Part shown: piece by piece, positions 28,519-35,970 of the stretch
How positions within the stretch are numbered: position 1 is the stretch's first letter
How the letters are laid out: every line of letters begins with the position of its first letter
Assembly (NCBI GenBank): GCA_963697565.1
Contig: CAVOOM010000008.1
Location: forward strand, 757,011 to 821,010
DNA from: CAWFSE01 sp963697565
Lineage (GTDB): Bacteria; Actinomycetota; Actinomycetes; CAVWCF01
Direction of reading: 5' to 3'
DNA: 64,000 nt
Translations under genes and position numbers: made by a program
The notes under the pieces: generated by a model
Told to the model about the DNA's origin: nothing
Seen by the model: only the letters and a program-made list of their open reading frames with translations
Database searches by the model: none

Positions 28519-29464
28519 ATGCCGACCTACCGTGACGCTCTGCCGCAGAAGCTGGGCCGGCTGGATGCTCACCGACTCGGGGATCGAGACCGATGTGATC
28601 TTCGGCGCGGGACGTGATCTGCCGGGGTTCGCGCTCTTCCCGCTGCTGGCCGAGGACGAGGGGCGCGCAATCCTGGAGCGGTACTACCGCGAGCATCTGG
28701 ACGTGGCCGCGACGTACGGCCTGGGCTACGTGTTGGAGACCCCGACATGGCGGAGCAACCCCGAATGGGGAGCCACCCTCGGGTTCACGCAGGAGGCGCT
28801 CGACGACCTGGACCGAGCGGGTGTGGAGTTCCTCATGGGGATCCGTGACACCAGCCCGCAGGTGGCCGGCCCGATGCCGGTGAGCGGCATGCTCGGTCCT
28901 CGCGGGGACGGCTACCAGGTCGGCTCGGCGATGACCGCAGACGAGGCGCGGCGTTACCACAGCCATCAGATCGGGGTGTTCGCCGACGCCGGCTGCGACC
29001 TCGTCTCCGCGTGCACGCTCACCTACGCGGGCGAGGGGCTGGGCATCGCGCTCGCCGCCCGCGACCTTGGCGTGCCGGTGATGCTGTACTTCACGTTGGA
29101 GACCGACGGCCGGCTCCCCGACGGCTCGAGTCTCCGCGACGTGATTGGCGGCATCGATGCGGCGACCGACGGCTACGTCGCCTACTACGGCATCAACTGC
29201 GCGCACCCCGACGACATCGCCCCGGCGCTCGCCGACTCCGGCGACTGGACGCTGCGCCTTGGCGCCGTGCGTGCGAACGCGTCCCGGCTGAGCCACGCCG
29301 AGCTCGATGAGGCCGAGGAGCTCGACACGGGCGACCCGGACGAGCTCGCCACTGGCTACGCCAGGTTGGTGGAGGCGCTGCCCAACGCCACCGTCTTCGG
29401 CGGATGCTGCGGTACGGATGCCCGCCACCTCCGGGCCATCGCCGCGGCCGTGGTCCCCGCCTGA
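28519..29464 (+). CDS. Homocysteine S-methyltransferase-family protein (N-terminal frame break)
   Basis: About 315 residues. GGAGG (28506-28510) serves ATG 28519 (MPTYRDALPQKLG); the frame then shifts by one near 28558 and WMLTDSGIETDVIFGAGRDL continues. The zinc ligands of the Hcy-binding barrel are present: Cys in YYGINCAHPDD and the Cys pair in FGGCCGTDARHLRAI. The enzyme class transfers a methyl group from S-methylmethionine, betaine or a similar donor to homocysteine (or a thiol analogue). A related gene lies convergently at 29834-30779. A perfect palindrome 30 bases after the stop may end both transcripts. Confidence 0.85.
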
Positions 29465-29494
29465 GCGAAGCGTCCCCACCGCGGAGCCCTCGCC

Positions 29495-29528
29495 TGTGGA
29501 TGAGTCTTCCGCGGAAGACTCATCCACA
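29495..29528. repeat. 34-bp perfect palindrome, copy A
   Basis: TGTGGATGAGTCTTCCG followed at once by its exact reverse complement. The same palindrome occurs at 47246-47283. Both copies lie between convergent genes, 30 and 51 bases after a plus-strand stop. A bidirectional terminator or a REP-like element are the obvious readings. Confidence 0.85.
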
Positions 29529-29582
29529 ACCCTCCGGCCGTCTTCGTGCCCGTTGTCACGCGGTCGCGCTGCCGCGTGCGGT

Positions 29583-29714
29583 CAGGGCGGCGAGGACTCG
29601 CGCAGTTCGTCGTCGCTGTCGCCGAGGATTTGCTGCCAACCGAGGACGTCGCGGTAGAAGTGGACTGAGCGTTCAAGGTTGCGCACGACAGTGGGCCAGC
29701 TGACCGAGCTCCAT
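29583..29714 (-). pseudogene. VOC-family gene fragment, N-terminal part
   Basis: From ATG 29714 (MELGQLAH, one-base break, then TVVRNLERSVHFYRDVLGWQ and QILGDSDDELR). This is the first beta-alpha unit of a glyoxalase/extradiol dioxygenase-like protein joined too early to a segment (GDSDDELR) that belongs to the second half. The last 38 bases repeat 31003-31041. Confidence 0.6.
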
Positions 29715-29833
29715 GATTCCGATCCAGATCTCCTGGACCGAAGAGTTCGACGAAGGCGGAGCGCCTCAGCCAGGCCGGTGGGGTGACGGCGACGCTGCAT
29801 GCGTGGCGGGCGACAGGGCTCGGGTTGGTGCCG

Positions 29834-30779
29834 CTACGACGCGCGCGCCTGGTCGACGGCGCGGGCGATGAGTCCGAGGTGGGTGTCCCAGGTGCCGCAG
29901 CAGCCGCCCCAGATGTCGAGGTGCGGGAAGCGCCGGGCGAGCCCGCCCATCAGGGCGCCGAGCGCGGGCGGGTCGCCTTCCTCGAGGTGGCCGATCTGAG
30001 CAGAGCGCGACCTTCTCCTTGGATGAGGCGTTGGGCCTCAGGATGCGGATCCGCTCGACCCAGTCGCCGGGCTCGAGGGCCGGCTGGAACTCCAGAGGGT
30101 GCGAGCAGTTGATCCCGTAGAAGTCGGGCCGGGGCGTCGCCGGCCTCGCGGTCGACCGTCTCGATCGCCTCGCGAAGGGTGGCGCCTCCGAGCAGGCGGT
30201 GGTCGCTGCCCAGCGTGAATGACACCGACGAGGGCAGCCCAACCGCATACGCCGCGCGGGCCACACCGATGCCTCCTCGACGCTGCCGAACGTCATGGCC
30301 TCGACCAGATCGACCCCGACTGCGGCCATGGCCGACACCTGGGGGGAGTGGTAGTCGGCCGCCTCATCGGCGGTCATTTGGGTGGCGGCGGTGTATGCAT
30401 CGCCCCAGGGCCCGACGATGCCGGCATACAGAATCGTTGCGACCCGGTCGCGGTACGGTTCGGCGACCTCGCGGAGGAAGTCGATGCACCGCTCTTCCAG
30501 CGCTGGGATCTCCTCGACCGACAGTCCGAGTCGGCTCACCCAGTCGGGGCTCACCCGGTAGTCCAACCCGCCGATCAGCGGCACCGAGCCGGTGGCCGCC
30601 GCTGTGTCGAGGTAGCTCGCGTACATCTGGCGAAGCGCGGCCAGGCCGTCGGGCCGGTCGAGCAGCGCGAAGAGGGCGAACTCAGGCAGGTCGTGGCCGT
30701 GGCGGTACATCGCCTCGGTCTCCTGCCCGCCCTCGGTCAGGTAGAGCACGCCGTCCTGCTGCGCTGGGAAGCCCGCCAT
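29834..30779 (-). CDS. Second homocysteine S-methyltransferase-family protein (interrupted)
   Basis: About 315 residues, the same length as the convergent homologue. Starts GVLYLTEGGQETEAMYRHG; has FALFALLDRP, YAGIVGPWGDAY and the zinc ligands in FYGINCSHPLEF and DIWGGCCGTWDTHLGLI. Frame breaks lie near 30283, 30135 and 30003; the last part reads GHLEEGDPPALGALMGG to a TAG at 29834. Sequence divergence from the plus-strand copy is large, so these are old paralogues or separate acquisitions. Methyl donor and acceptor unknown. Confidence 0.75.
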
Positions 30780-30830
30780 GGCTGAACGGTGTCGAGGGCA
30801 TCGGCCCGCGTCAAGGCCCGCGGGCGTGGG

Positions 30831-31055
30831 CTAGAGGCGCAAGGGTCGGATCGGGGCCGCGATCAACTCAGGGTTGCTCTTCCAGTCCACGCCGGGGACA
30901 TCGATGAACAGCTCGATCTCGTTGCCGTCTGGGTCCTCGATGTGGAGGCTGTGGGTCACGGTGTGGTCGCTGGTGCCGGCGATGATCACGTCGTGCGCGG
31001 TGAGGGCGGCGAGGACGTCGCGCAGTTCGTCGTCGCTGTCGGCGACCCTTCGTGG
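30831..31055 (-). pseudogene. VOC-family gene fragment, C-terminal part
   Basis: Encodes ADSDDELRDVLAALTAHDV, then SDHTVTHSLHIEDPDGNEIE and LFIDVPGVDW, the second beta-alpha-beta-beta-beta module of a glyoxalase/bleomycin-resistance protein with metal ligands His and Glu. No first module precedes it: upstream of about 31045 the sequence belongs to the divergent PaiB-like gene. The missing first module is found at 29583-29714. Confidence 0.65.
31003..31041. repeat. 39-base direct repeat shared with 29584-29621
   Basis: The two segments differ by one deleted G. They bracket the minus-strand methyltransferase gene and correspond to the same codons (DSDDELR and following) of the broken VOC gene. 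Confidence 0.75.
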
Positions 31056-31088
31056 ACGTGACCGGACTCCGTCGGGGACGATGCGGCC

Positions 31089-31776
31089 ATGTACGTGGCC
31101 CAGCACTTCTCCCTGCCCGGCGACCAGGCCCGACAGCTGTTGTCGCAGGTGGGGGCGGCCGACCTGGTCACCGTCCACGAAGCGGGCCCGGTCGCCACGT
31201 ACCTGCCGTTCGTGTTCGACCCCGACGCCGGTGAGCACGGGGCGCTGCTGACCCACGTCGCCCGCAACAACAGCCAGGCCCATGCCCCGACGATCGGCGA
31301 GGCCCTGGTGATCGCGCACGGCGCCGACCACTACGTCTCGCCGGACTGGCTGCCCTCTCAGGCCGAGACCGGGACGGTCGTGCCGACGTGGAACTACCTG
31401 ACCGTGCACGCCTACGGGTCGCTGGTCGTGCACGACGACCCCGCGTGGACCCGGGATGTGGTGAGCCGAACGACCGCGCTGCATGAGCGGGGCTACTCCG
31501 TCGACCAGCTGTCGGACGATTTCGTGGCCCGGATGCTGCGGGCCATCGTCGGGATCGAGATCCGCCTGACCCGGGTCGAGGCCAAGGCGAAGATGAGCCA
31601 GAACAAGTCGCCCGCCGACGTGCTCGGAATCATCCAGGGCCTGCGCGCCGACGCCACGGACGACGCGGCCGTCCAGACGGCCGCGTGGATGGAGCGGCAT
31701 TCGCTCCCGGCCGCGCAGCGCCGTGCCGCGACGATGGAGGAGCTCGCCACCGGTCCTGGCGGACGTCGCGAAGTAG
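31089..31776 (+). CDS. PaiB-type FMN-binding regulator/protein
   Basis: About 228 residues. Landmarks are MYVAQHFSLPGDQARQLL, ATYLPFVFDPDAGEHGALLT, HVARNNSQ, VSPDWLPSQ and VPTWNYLTVHAYGSL, in the order of the PaiB (transcriptional regulator, FMN-binding split-barrel) family. In Bacillus PaiB is a negative regulator; others may be FMN proteins with unknown substrate. Removing one base near 31752 makes it end LADVAK at 31776; as it stands it runs on to 31892. Divergent from the VOC fragment by only 30-40 bases. Confidence 0.8.
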
Positions 31777-31903
31777 GCCCTCCAGACGGGGGGAACCCTG
31801 ACTATGCGGCCGGTCCTGAACGATGGCGCCAGCGGGGGGAGTTCAGGTGTAGCGTAGTGGAGCTACTGCGCGATCACCGAGAGCGGACGTAGGGGGAGGG
31901 GAG

Positions 31904-32964
31904 ATGCGGATCTCCAACGAGGCCACGGGCAGGCACGTCGAGCCGTTCATGACGGCATTGACCGCCGTCGCGATGGCGGCGCTGGCGCCGATGTCCATGG
32001 TCGCGTCGCGACGATCTCCTACTCAGGAAGATCCGCAAGACCGAGATTCGCCGCTCTTCCAGCCTTCAGCTCGATGGGCTGGGCCAACTACATCGTCATG
32101 TTCTTCACATGTTCACCTGCACAGCTACAAGCAGTATCGGATGGGCTGGAGCTCCGACGACGCGCTCAGCCACTCGTCGAAGGTGTTCTGGCACGACTTC
32201 TTCGTCAAGAACTGCGTCCGGCCACCACGCGACACATCAGTTCGGCGTTATCAGGGACGGCGTGCTGGAAGGCGAGATCGCGCGTGAGGACTCGTTATCA
32301 AGCTCACGACGTCTGGCGCCGGGCAGTACTGCGGATCTGGAAGTGGGACGCGGCAGACGGCGTGTACGCTGCAACGACGCGGAGCGTGACGCCAGCGAGC
32401 CACGCCTGCACGCCGGACGAGCTAGCGGAGTGGTTCCACGCGATACGCAACGCGGTGATAGAGCGGCTGGAGAAGATACGAGCTTGTTCCACATCGGCAG
32501 CTTCCGGGTGATGACCTCAACGTTGAGCGGGACTCCGAGCTGATCGCGCCGTGTTCCTCCCCGCCGCGGAGGGCTCCAACTCCACGGCGTACTTCGACCT
32601 CGACACGCACTGGTCAACTACGAGGAGAGCAGCGTCGGCCAGCGCATCCGCCCGTACAGCGAGGGGGAGTGGACGGTATCGCGGTCCCTGAGCTCGACGA
32701 GGTGATCGAGACTTGCGTGTCGATGCACGACAAGCTCGCGGCGCATGTCCAGGTGAGCTGGGACGTGCTGTTGACCGATCGCGGTCGGTCTACCTCGAGG
32801 GCAACATCTACGCGCCCGGCTGCGACTACAAGCTGACGATCTTCAAGAAGTGGGAGAACTTCAGCTATCTGCGAGACCGCCTGCTGGGGGCGACGGTTGA
32901 GCGCCCGGCTCACACGAGGATCGGGCCGCGCTGCGTCGGCCATGGGAAGGGGGCCGCGTCATGA
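31904..32964 (+). pseudogene. Broken ATP-grasp-like protein (sugar-transfer-associated type?)
   Basis: A ribosome site (GGGGGAGGGGAG) precedes ATG 31904, then frame breaks come every 50-150 bases. Stitched pieces include KIRKTEIRRSSSLQLDG, CTPDELAEWFHAIRNAVIER, LFHIGSFRVMT, AVFLPAAEGSNSTAYFDLDT, VPELDEVIETCVSMHDKLAA and HVQVSWDVLLTDRG with YLEGNIYAPGCDYKL. The last pair looks like the Asp and Glu-x-Asn metal/ATP site of ATP-grasp proteins that work beside sugar transferases. The base composition is more AT-rich than the surroundings. Its stop overlaps the next start (ATGA). Either a decayed foreign gene or a functional gene with many sequence errors. Confidence 0.4.
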
Positions 32965-33464
32965 CGCGACTGAAGGACGTCCGCGAACCACTTGAGCGAT
33001 TCCGCGAGCTGTTCGGGGCTCAGCTGCCGTCGACGACCGGATGGACTCTACGCGAACAGGATCACGCCGGAGGGCGAGACCTCTTAAGCCTGGAGACCTA
33101 CGCGAGCGCTGCTGTCCCGGCTGGTGATGGAGGAGTACGTCGTCGGCGGACGGATGCACGGCACGTCATCATGGCGATCGCGCGCCCCGAGACGGAGTTG
33201 CGAGTTTTTCTTCCAGCTCGGAGGGGTCGGCGACCGGTCCATCGGGGTGCTGGACATCAGCCCGACGACGCCGGACTGGATCTGTCTGCTGCTGGCGCGC
33301 TGCACGAGGAGTACGGCCGTCGACTCGGGCTGGAGCAGACCAACGTCGCCTGGTTGCGGACGGTCTGCTCGCCGCATCTCCTGCACTGCGGCTACAAGGA
33401 GCTCGACGAGGCGCTCTACGTAGAAGAGATGGTAGAATACTGCCGCCTGTGGATAGAGAGATAA
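32961..33464 (+). CDS. Unknown protein, second gene of AT-richer cassette (interrupted)
   Basis: About 165 residues when joined: MTRLKDVREPLERFRELFGA, SLETYASALLSRLVMEEYVV, VIMAIARPETELRVF, FQLGGVGDRSIGVLDISPTT, HEEYGRRLGLEQTNVAWLRT, then ELDEALYVEEMVEYCRLWIE. Frame breaks lie near 33050, 33110, 33165, 33205 and 33295. No family recognised; no membrane segment. The 3' end uses rare AT-rich codons (GTAGAAGAGATGGTAGAATA). Start overlaps the upstream stop, so it is translationally coupled to the ATP-grasp-like gene. Confidence 0.5.
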   Translation: MTRLKDVREPLERFRELFGAQLPSTTGWTLREQDHAGGRDLLSLETYASAAVPAGDGGVRRRRTDARHVIMAIARPETELRVFLPARRGRRPVHRGAGHQPDDAGLDLSAAGALHEEYGRRLGLEQTNVAWLRTVCSPHLLHCGYKELDEALYVEEMVEYCRLWIER

Positions 33465-33852
33465 GACGCGCGCGCCTGTCGGCAGACCCGACCCCGCGCA
33501 GCGAGCAGGTCGCCAACGCGATCTACAAGTTCAAGTACCAGCTGCACCACGACGACCCGCTACGGCTTCATCGCGAAGTACGGGGCAAGGCGACGGCTGA
33601 CGCCTTCGTCGACCTCGAGTGCGACGACCCACGGCGATGCTGCGCTGGTCGACCTGGACCCTGGCGTCAAGCGGTGGCAGGACGCCGACCGCCACCTGGT
33701 CTGGGACGCAGACGCGCAGCGCGCGGTGATGGACCAGATACTGCGCAACAGGACGCGTGGCGCGCGCGGTAGAGGAGCTGGCCGCCGCCGAGGGGCTCGG
33801 CATCGTCACCCCCGGCCTGCTTGAGCGCTTCGGACCTGCCTCGTCGCAATAG
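33449..33852 (+). CDS. Unknown protein, third gene of AT-richer cassette (interrupted)
   Basis: About 125 residues: PRSEQVANAIYKFKYQLHHD, ADAFVDLECDDP, DAALVDLDPGVKRWQDADRH, LVWDADAQRAVMDQILRNRT, then EELAAAEGLGIVTPGLLERF to the TAG at 33850. Breaks near 33560, 33590, 33630 and 33755. Start is uncertain (GTG 33449 overlaps the previous gene). Acidic, probably cytosolic. Not recognised. Confidence 0.45.
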
Positions 33853-33882
33853 GTGCGGTTCCTCGCCTGGAGGGAACACACG

Positions 33883-34867
33883 ATGAGGGCGATCGTCCAG
33901 CACGCGTACGGCTCACCCATGGACGTGTTGCGGCTGGCCGAGGTCGACCGGCCCAGCGTCGGTGAGGTGAGGTGCTGGTACGGGTGGCGGCCAGCTCGGC
34001 CAACCCGTGGGATTGGCATTTCATCCGTGGCGAACCTGTCCTGCTTCGCGCCGCCGGAATCGGCGGCGTGCGCAGACCAGGTTCCTCATCCCCGGAGGTG
34101 ATGTCGCCGGCACCATCGAGCTCGTCGGAAGTCGCGTGACCGGCTTCAGGGCAGGCGAGGCGGTGTACGGCTTCGGCCACGGCGCCTTCGCTGAGTACGT
34201 CTGCGTCCCGCACGGCGGCCTGGCTCGTATGCCGGTCAACTTGACCTTCGAGCAGGCCGCAGCGGTGCCACTGTGCGGGGTCACCGCGATCCAAGGGCTG
34301 CGTGCCGGCAACCTCCAGGCTGGCCAACACGTCTTGATCATCGGCGCCTCGGGGGGCGTCGGGACCTTCGCCGTTCAGATCGCCAAGCATCTCGGCGCGG
34401 AGGTCACCGGCGTTTGCAGCACCGCCAACGTCGATGTCGTCCGTGGTCTCGGCGCCGACCACGTCCTCGACTACCGCACTCAGGACGTCATCGGCGGTCC
34501 CGTCGCTTCGACCTGGTCTTCCAGCTCGGCGGGACCTACTCCCCGGCCGCCATCCGCAAGGTCCTCACCCCCCACGGCACCCTGATCCAGTCGTTCGGGG
34601 ACGGCGGCCGGTGGCTCGGACCCGTCGGTCACCTCCTGCGAGCCGCAACGCTCAACCCCTTCGTCGGCCAGACGCTGAAGAGCTTCACCGCGAAGGAGAC
34701 GACCGAGACTCTTGACGAGCTCCGCGAGCTGATCGAGGCCGGTCATGTGACACCGGTCATCAACTCGTCCTACCGCTCGCCGAGGCGCGCAAGCGGTCCA
34801 TCTCGTAGAGCAGGAGCCGGCCGGCAAGGTCATCGTCACCGTCGCCCCAGCACCGACGCGGCCGTAG
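33883..34867 (+). CDS. NADP-dependent quinone-oxidoreductase-like MDR protein (interrupted)
   Basis: About 325 residues when joined. GGAGGG precedes ATG 33883 (MRAIVQHAYGSPMDVLRLAE). Typical parts are FLIPGGDVAGTIELVGS, GHGAFAEYVCVP, EQAAAVPLCGVTAIQGL, the nucleotide-binding IIGASGGVGTFAVQIAKHLG, LGADHVLDYR and a C-terminal AGKVIVTVAP ending at 34867. Catalytic zinc cysteines are absent, as in zeta-crystallin-like reductases. Frame breaks near 33975, 34010-34075, 34500 and 34785. Likely reduces quinones or enones with NADPH. Confidence 0.75.
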
Positions 34868-34900
34868 TCGCGCTGACACAGCCGACCGGTTGGCACGGCG

Positions 34901-35052
34901 TCAGCAGGTCGCCTCGTTGACAATGACGCGGAGATGCTTGAGCACCTCATCGAGTTCGACTTGGTTGTCAGCGCGCCCGGGTTCGGCATCACGTAGACAC
35001 CGGAGGAGTGCAGCCGGCGGAACTCGGCGACGCGATCGTCCTGCACTGTCAC
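34901..35052 (-). pseudogene. Truncated isocitrate lyase/PEP mutase-family remnant
   Basis: From GTG 35052: DDRVAEFRRLHSSGVYVMPN followed by PG, the characteristic beginning of an ICL/PEPM-family protein, then a jump to ADNQVELDEVLKHLRVIVNE and a stop at 34901. Around 200 residues of the barrel are missing. GGAGGT lies just upstream. It looks like an internal deletion. Confidence 0.5.
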
Positions 35053-35330
35053 GTCACACCTCCCAGGGGGCCAGGCGCGCGGGCTCTGGTCCTCCGTGTC
35101 GTACACCTGCGGTGATTCGCCCGAGGTTCTGACGGATGAGGGCCTGCGCCAGCGGGCGGGCACTCCACGATCGTTCACAGTGCGGGCGCAGCGGCCCACC
35201 GTCCCCGGTACGCGACGACCTCGACCGAGATTGGCGGCTGCGCTACGGATTGCGGAGCGACCCTAACCGCGAGACGCTCTCTTGCACGTCGCCACCGGGG
35301 CGGCGGTCACTCACATGGCGAGGAGTGGGC

Positions 35331-35495
35331 ATGGGCATCGAGGACATGGTCAACAAGGCCAAGGAAATGGTCGGCGGTGACAGCGCGGTCGACAGCGCCG
35401 TGGACCAGGCGGCAGATGCCGTGAAGGGCGCCGCCCCTGAACAGGCGGACGGCGTCATCGACCAGGCCGCGCAGGCCGCCAAAGACCAGATCTAG
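35331..35495 (+). CDS. Rv0909/MT0933-like small antitoxin-family protein
   Basis: A 54-residue acidic, Ala-rich, all-helical protein (MGIEDMVNKAKEMVGGDSAV, VIDQAAQAAKDQI). This is the form of the small actinobacterial proteins annotated as Rv0909-family putative antitoxins, which also resemble CsbD-like stress proteins. No toxin gene follows: the next feature downstream is a convergent membrane protein. GAGGAG precedes the ATG. Confidence 0.6.
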   Translation: MGIEDMVNKAKEMVGGDSAVDSAVDQAADAVKGAAPEQADGVIDQAAQAAKDQI

Positions 35496-35509
35496 TCTCA
35501 CCGACGGCC

Positions 35510-35548
35510 GGGGGCGGGCGCGGCCAAGTCCGGCCAGCGTCCGCCCCC
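35510..35548. terminator. Hairpin between convergent genes
   Basis: GGGGGCGGGCG (35510-35520) pairs with CGTCCGCCCCC (35538-35548) with one G-T pair; the loop itself contains GGCC repeats. It lies between two convergent stops. Confidence 0.6.
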
Positions 35549-35561
35549 TTCCGTCCCGGCG

Positions 35562-35798
35562 TCAGCGGTCGTCCGCGGTCTCCCGGGTGAACAGCAACAC
35601 CAACCCCGCCAGCACAAGGGCGGCGACGACGATCCCGCCCTTCCAGAGCCCGGACAGGTTGGCCAGCCCGGCGAGCAGGAAGACGGTGACCACGCCGAGC
35701 AGCAGGATGCCGACCCAGCGGACCCACGGCTTCGCGCTGGGTCGGCGCGATGTGGCGGCGGCGGGACGGCTGTTGCGGGCTCTTCGGGTGTTGCTCAT
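35562..35798 (-). CDS. Small two-helix membrane protein
   Basis: A 78-residue protein with a basic N-terminus (SNTRRARNSRPAAATSRRPS) and two transmembrane segments (VGILLLGVVTVFLLAGLA and GGIVVAALVLAGLVLLF) ending TRETADDR. Not recognised. It ends convergently with the antitoxin-like gene. Confidence 0.65.
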   Translation of the reverse strand: MSNTRRARNSRPAAATSRRPSAKPWVRWVGILLLGVVTVFLLAGLANLSGLWKGGIVVAALVLAGLVLLFTRETADDR

Positions 35799-35970
35799 GG
35801 GCCTTCCGGGATCGCGGCGGCCGGCGTGATGACATCCGGCCGCCCGTGACTGTTCACTGCGCGGAGGGTACGCCGCGCTCCCCGCGCCCGCACGCACCGG
35901 CCGCGTTCAGATCGACGGTCGTCGGACTCCCTCATCCCGCCGGGGTCGGCTGGTTCGTTCGGTTCAGTGG

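Noticed and set aside
35331..35495. Toxin-antitoxin pair
   Set aside because: The small antitoxin-like protein has no toxin gene next to it; the neighbours are a PEP-mutase remnant and a convergent membrane protein.
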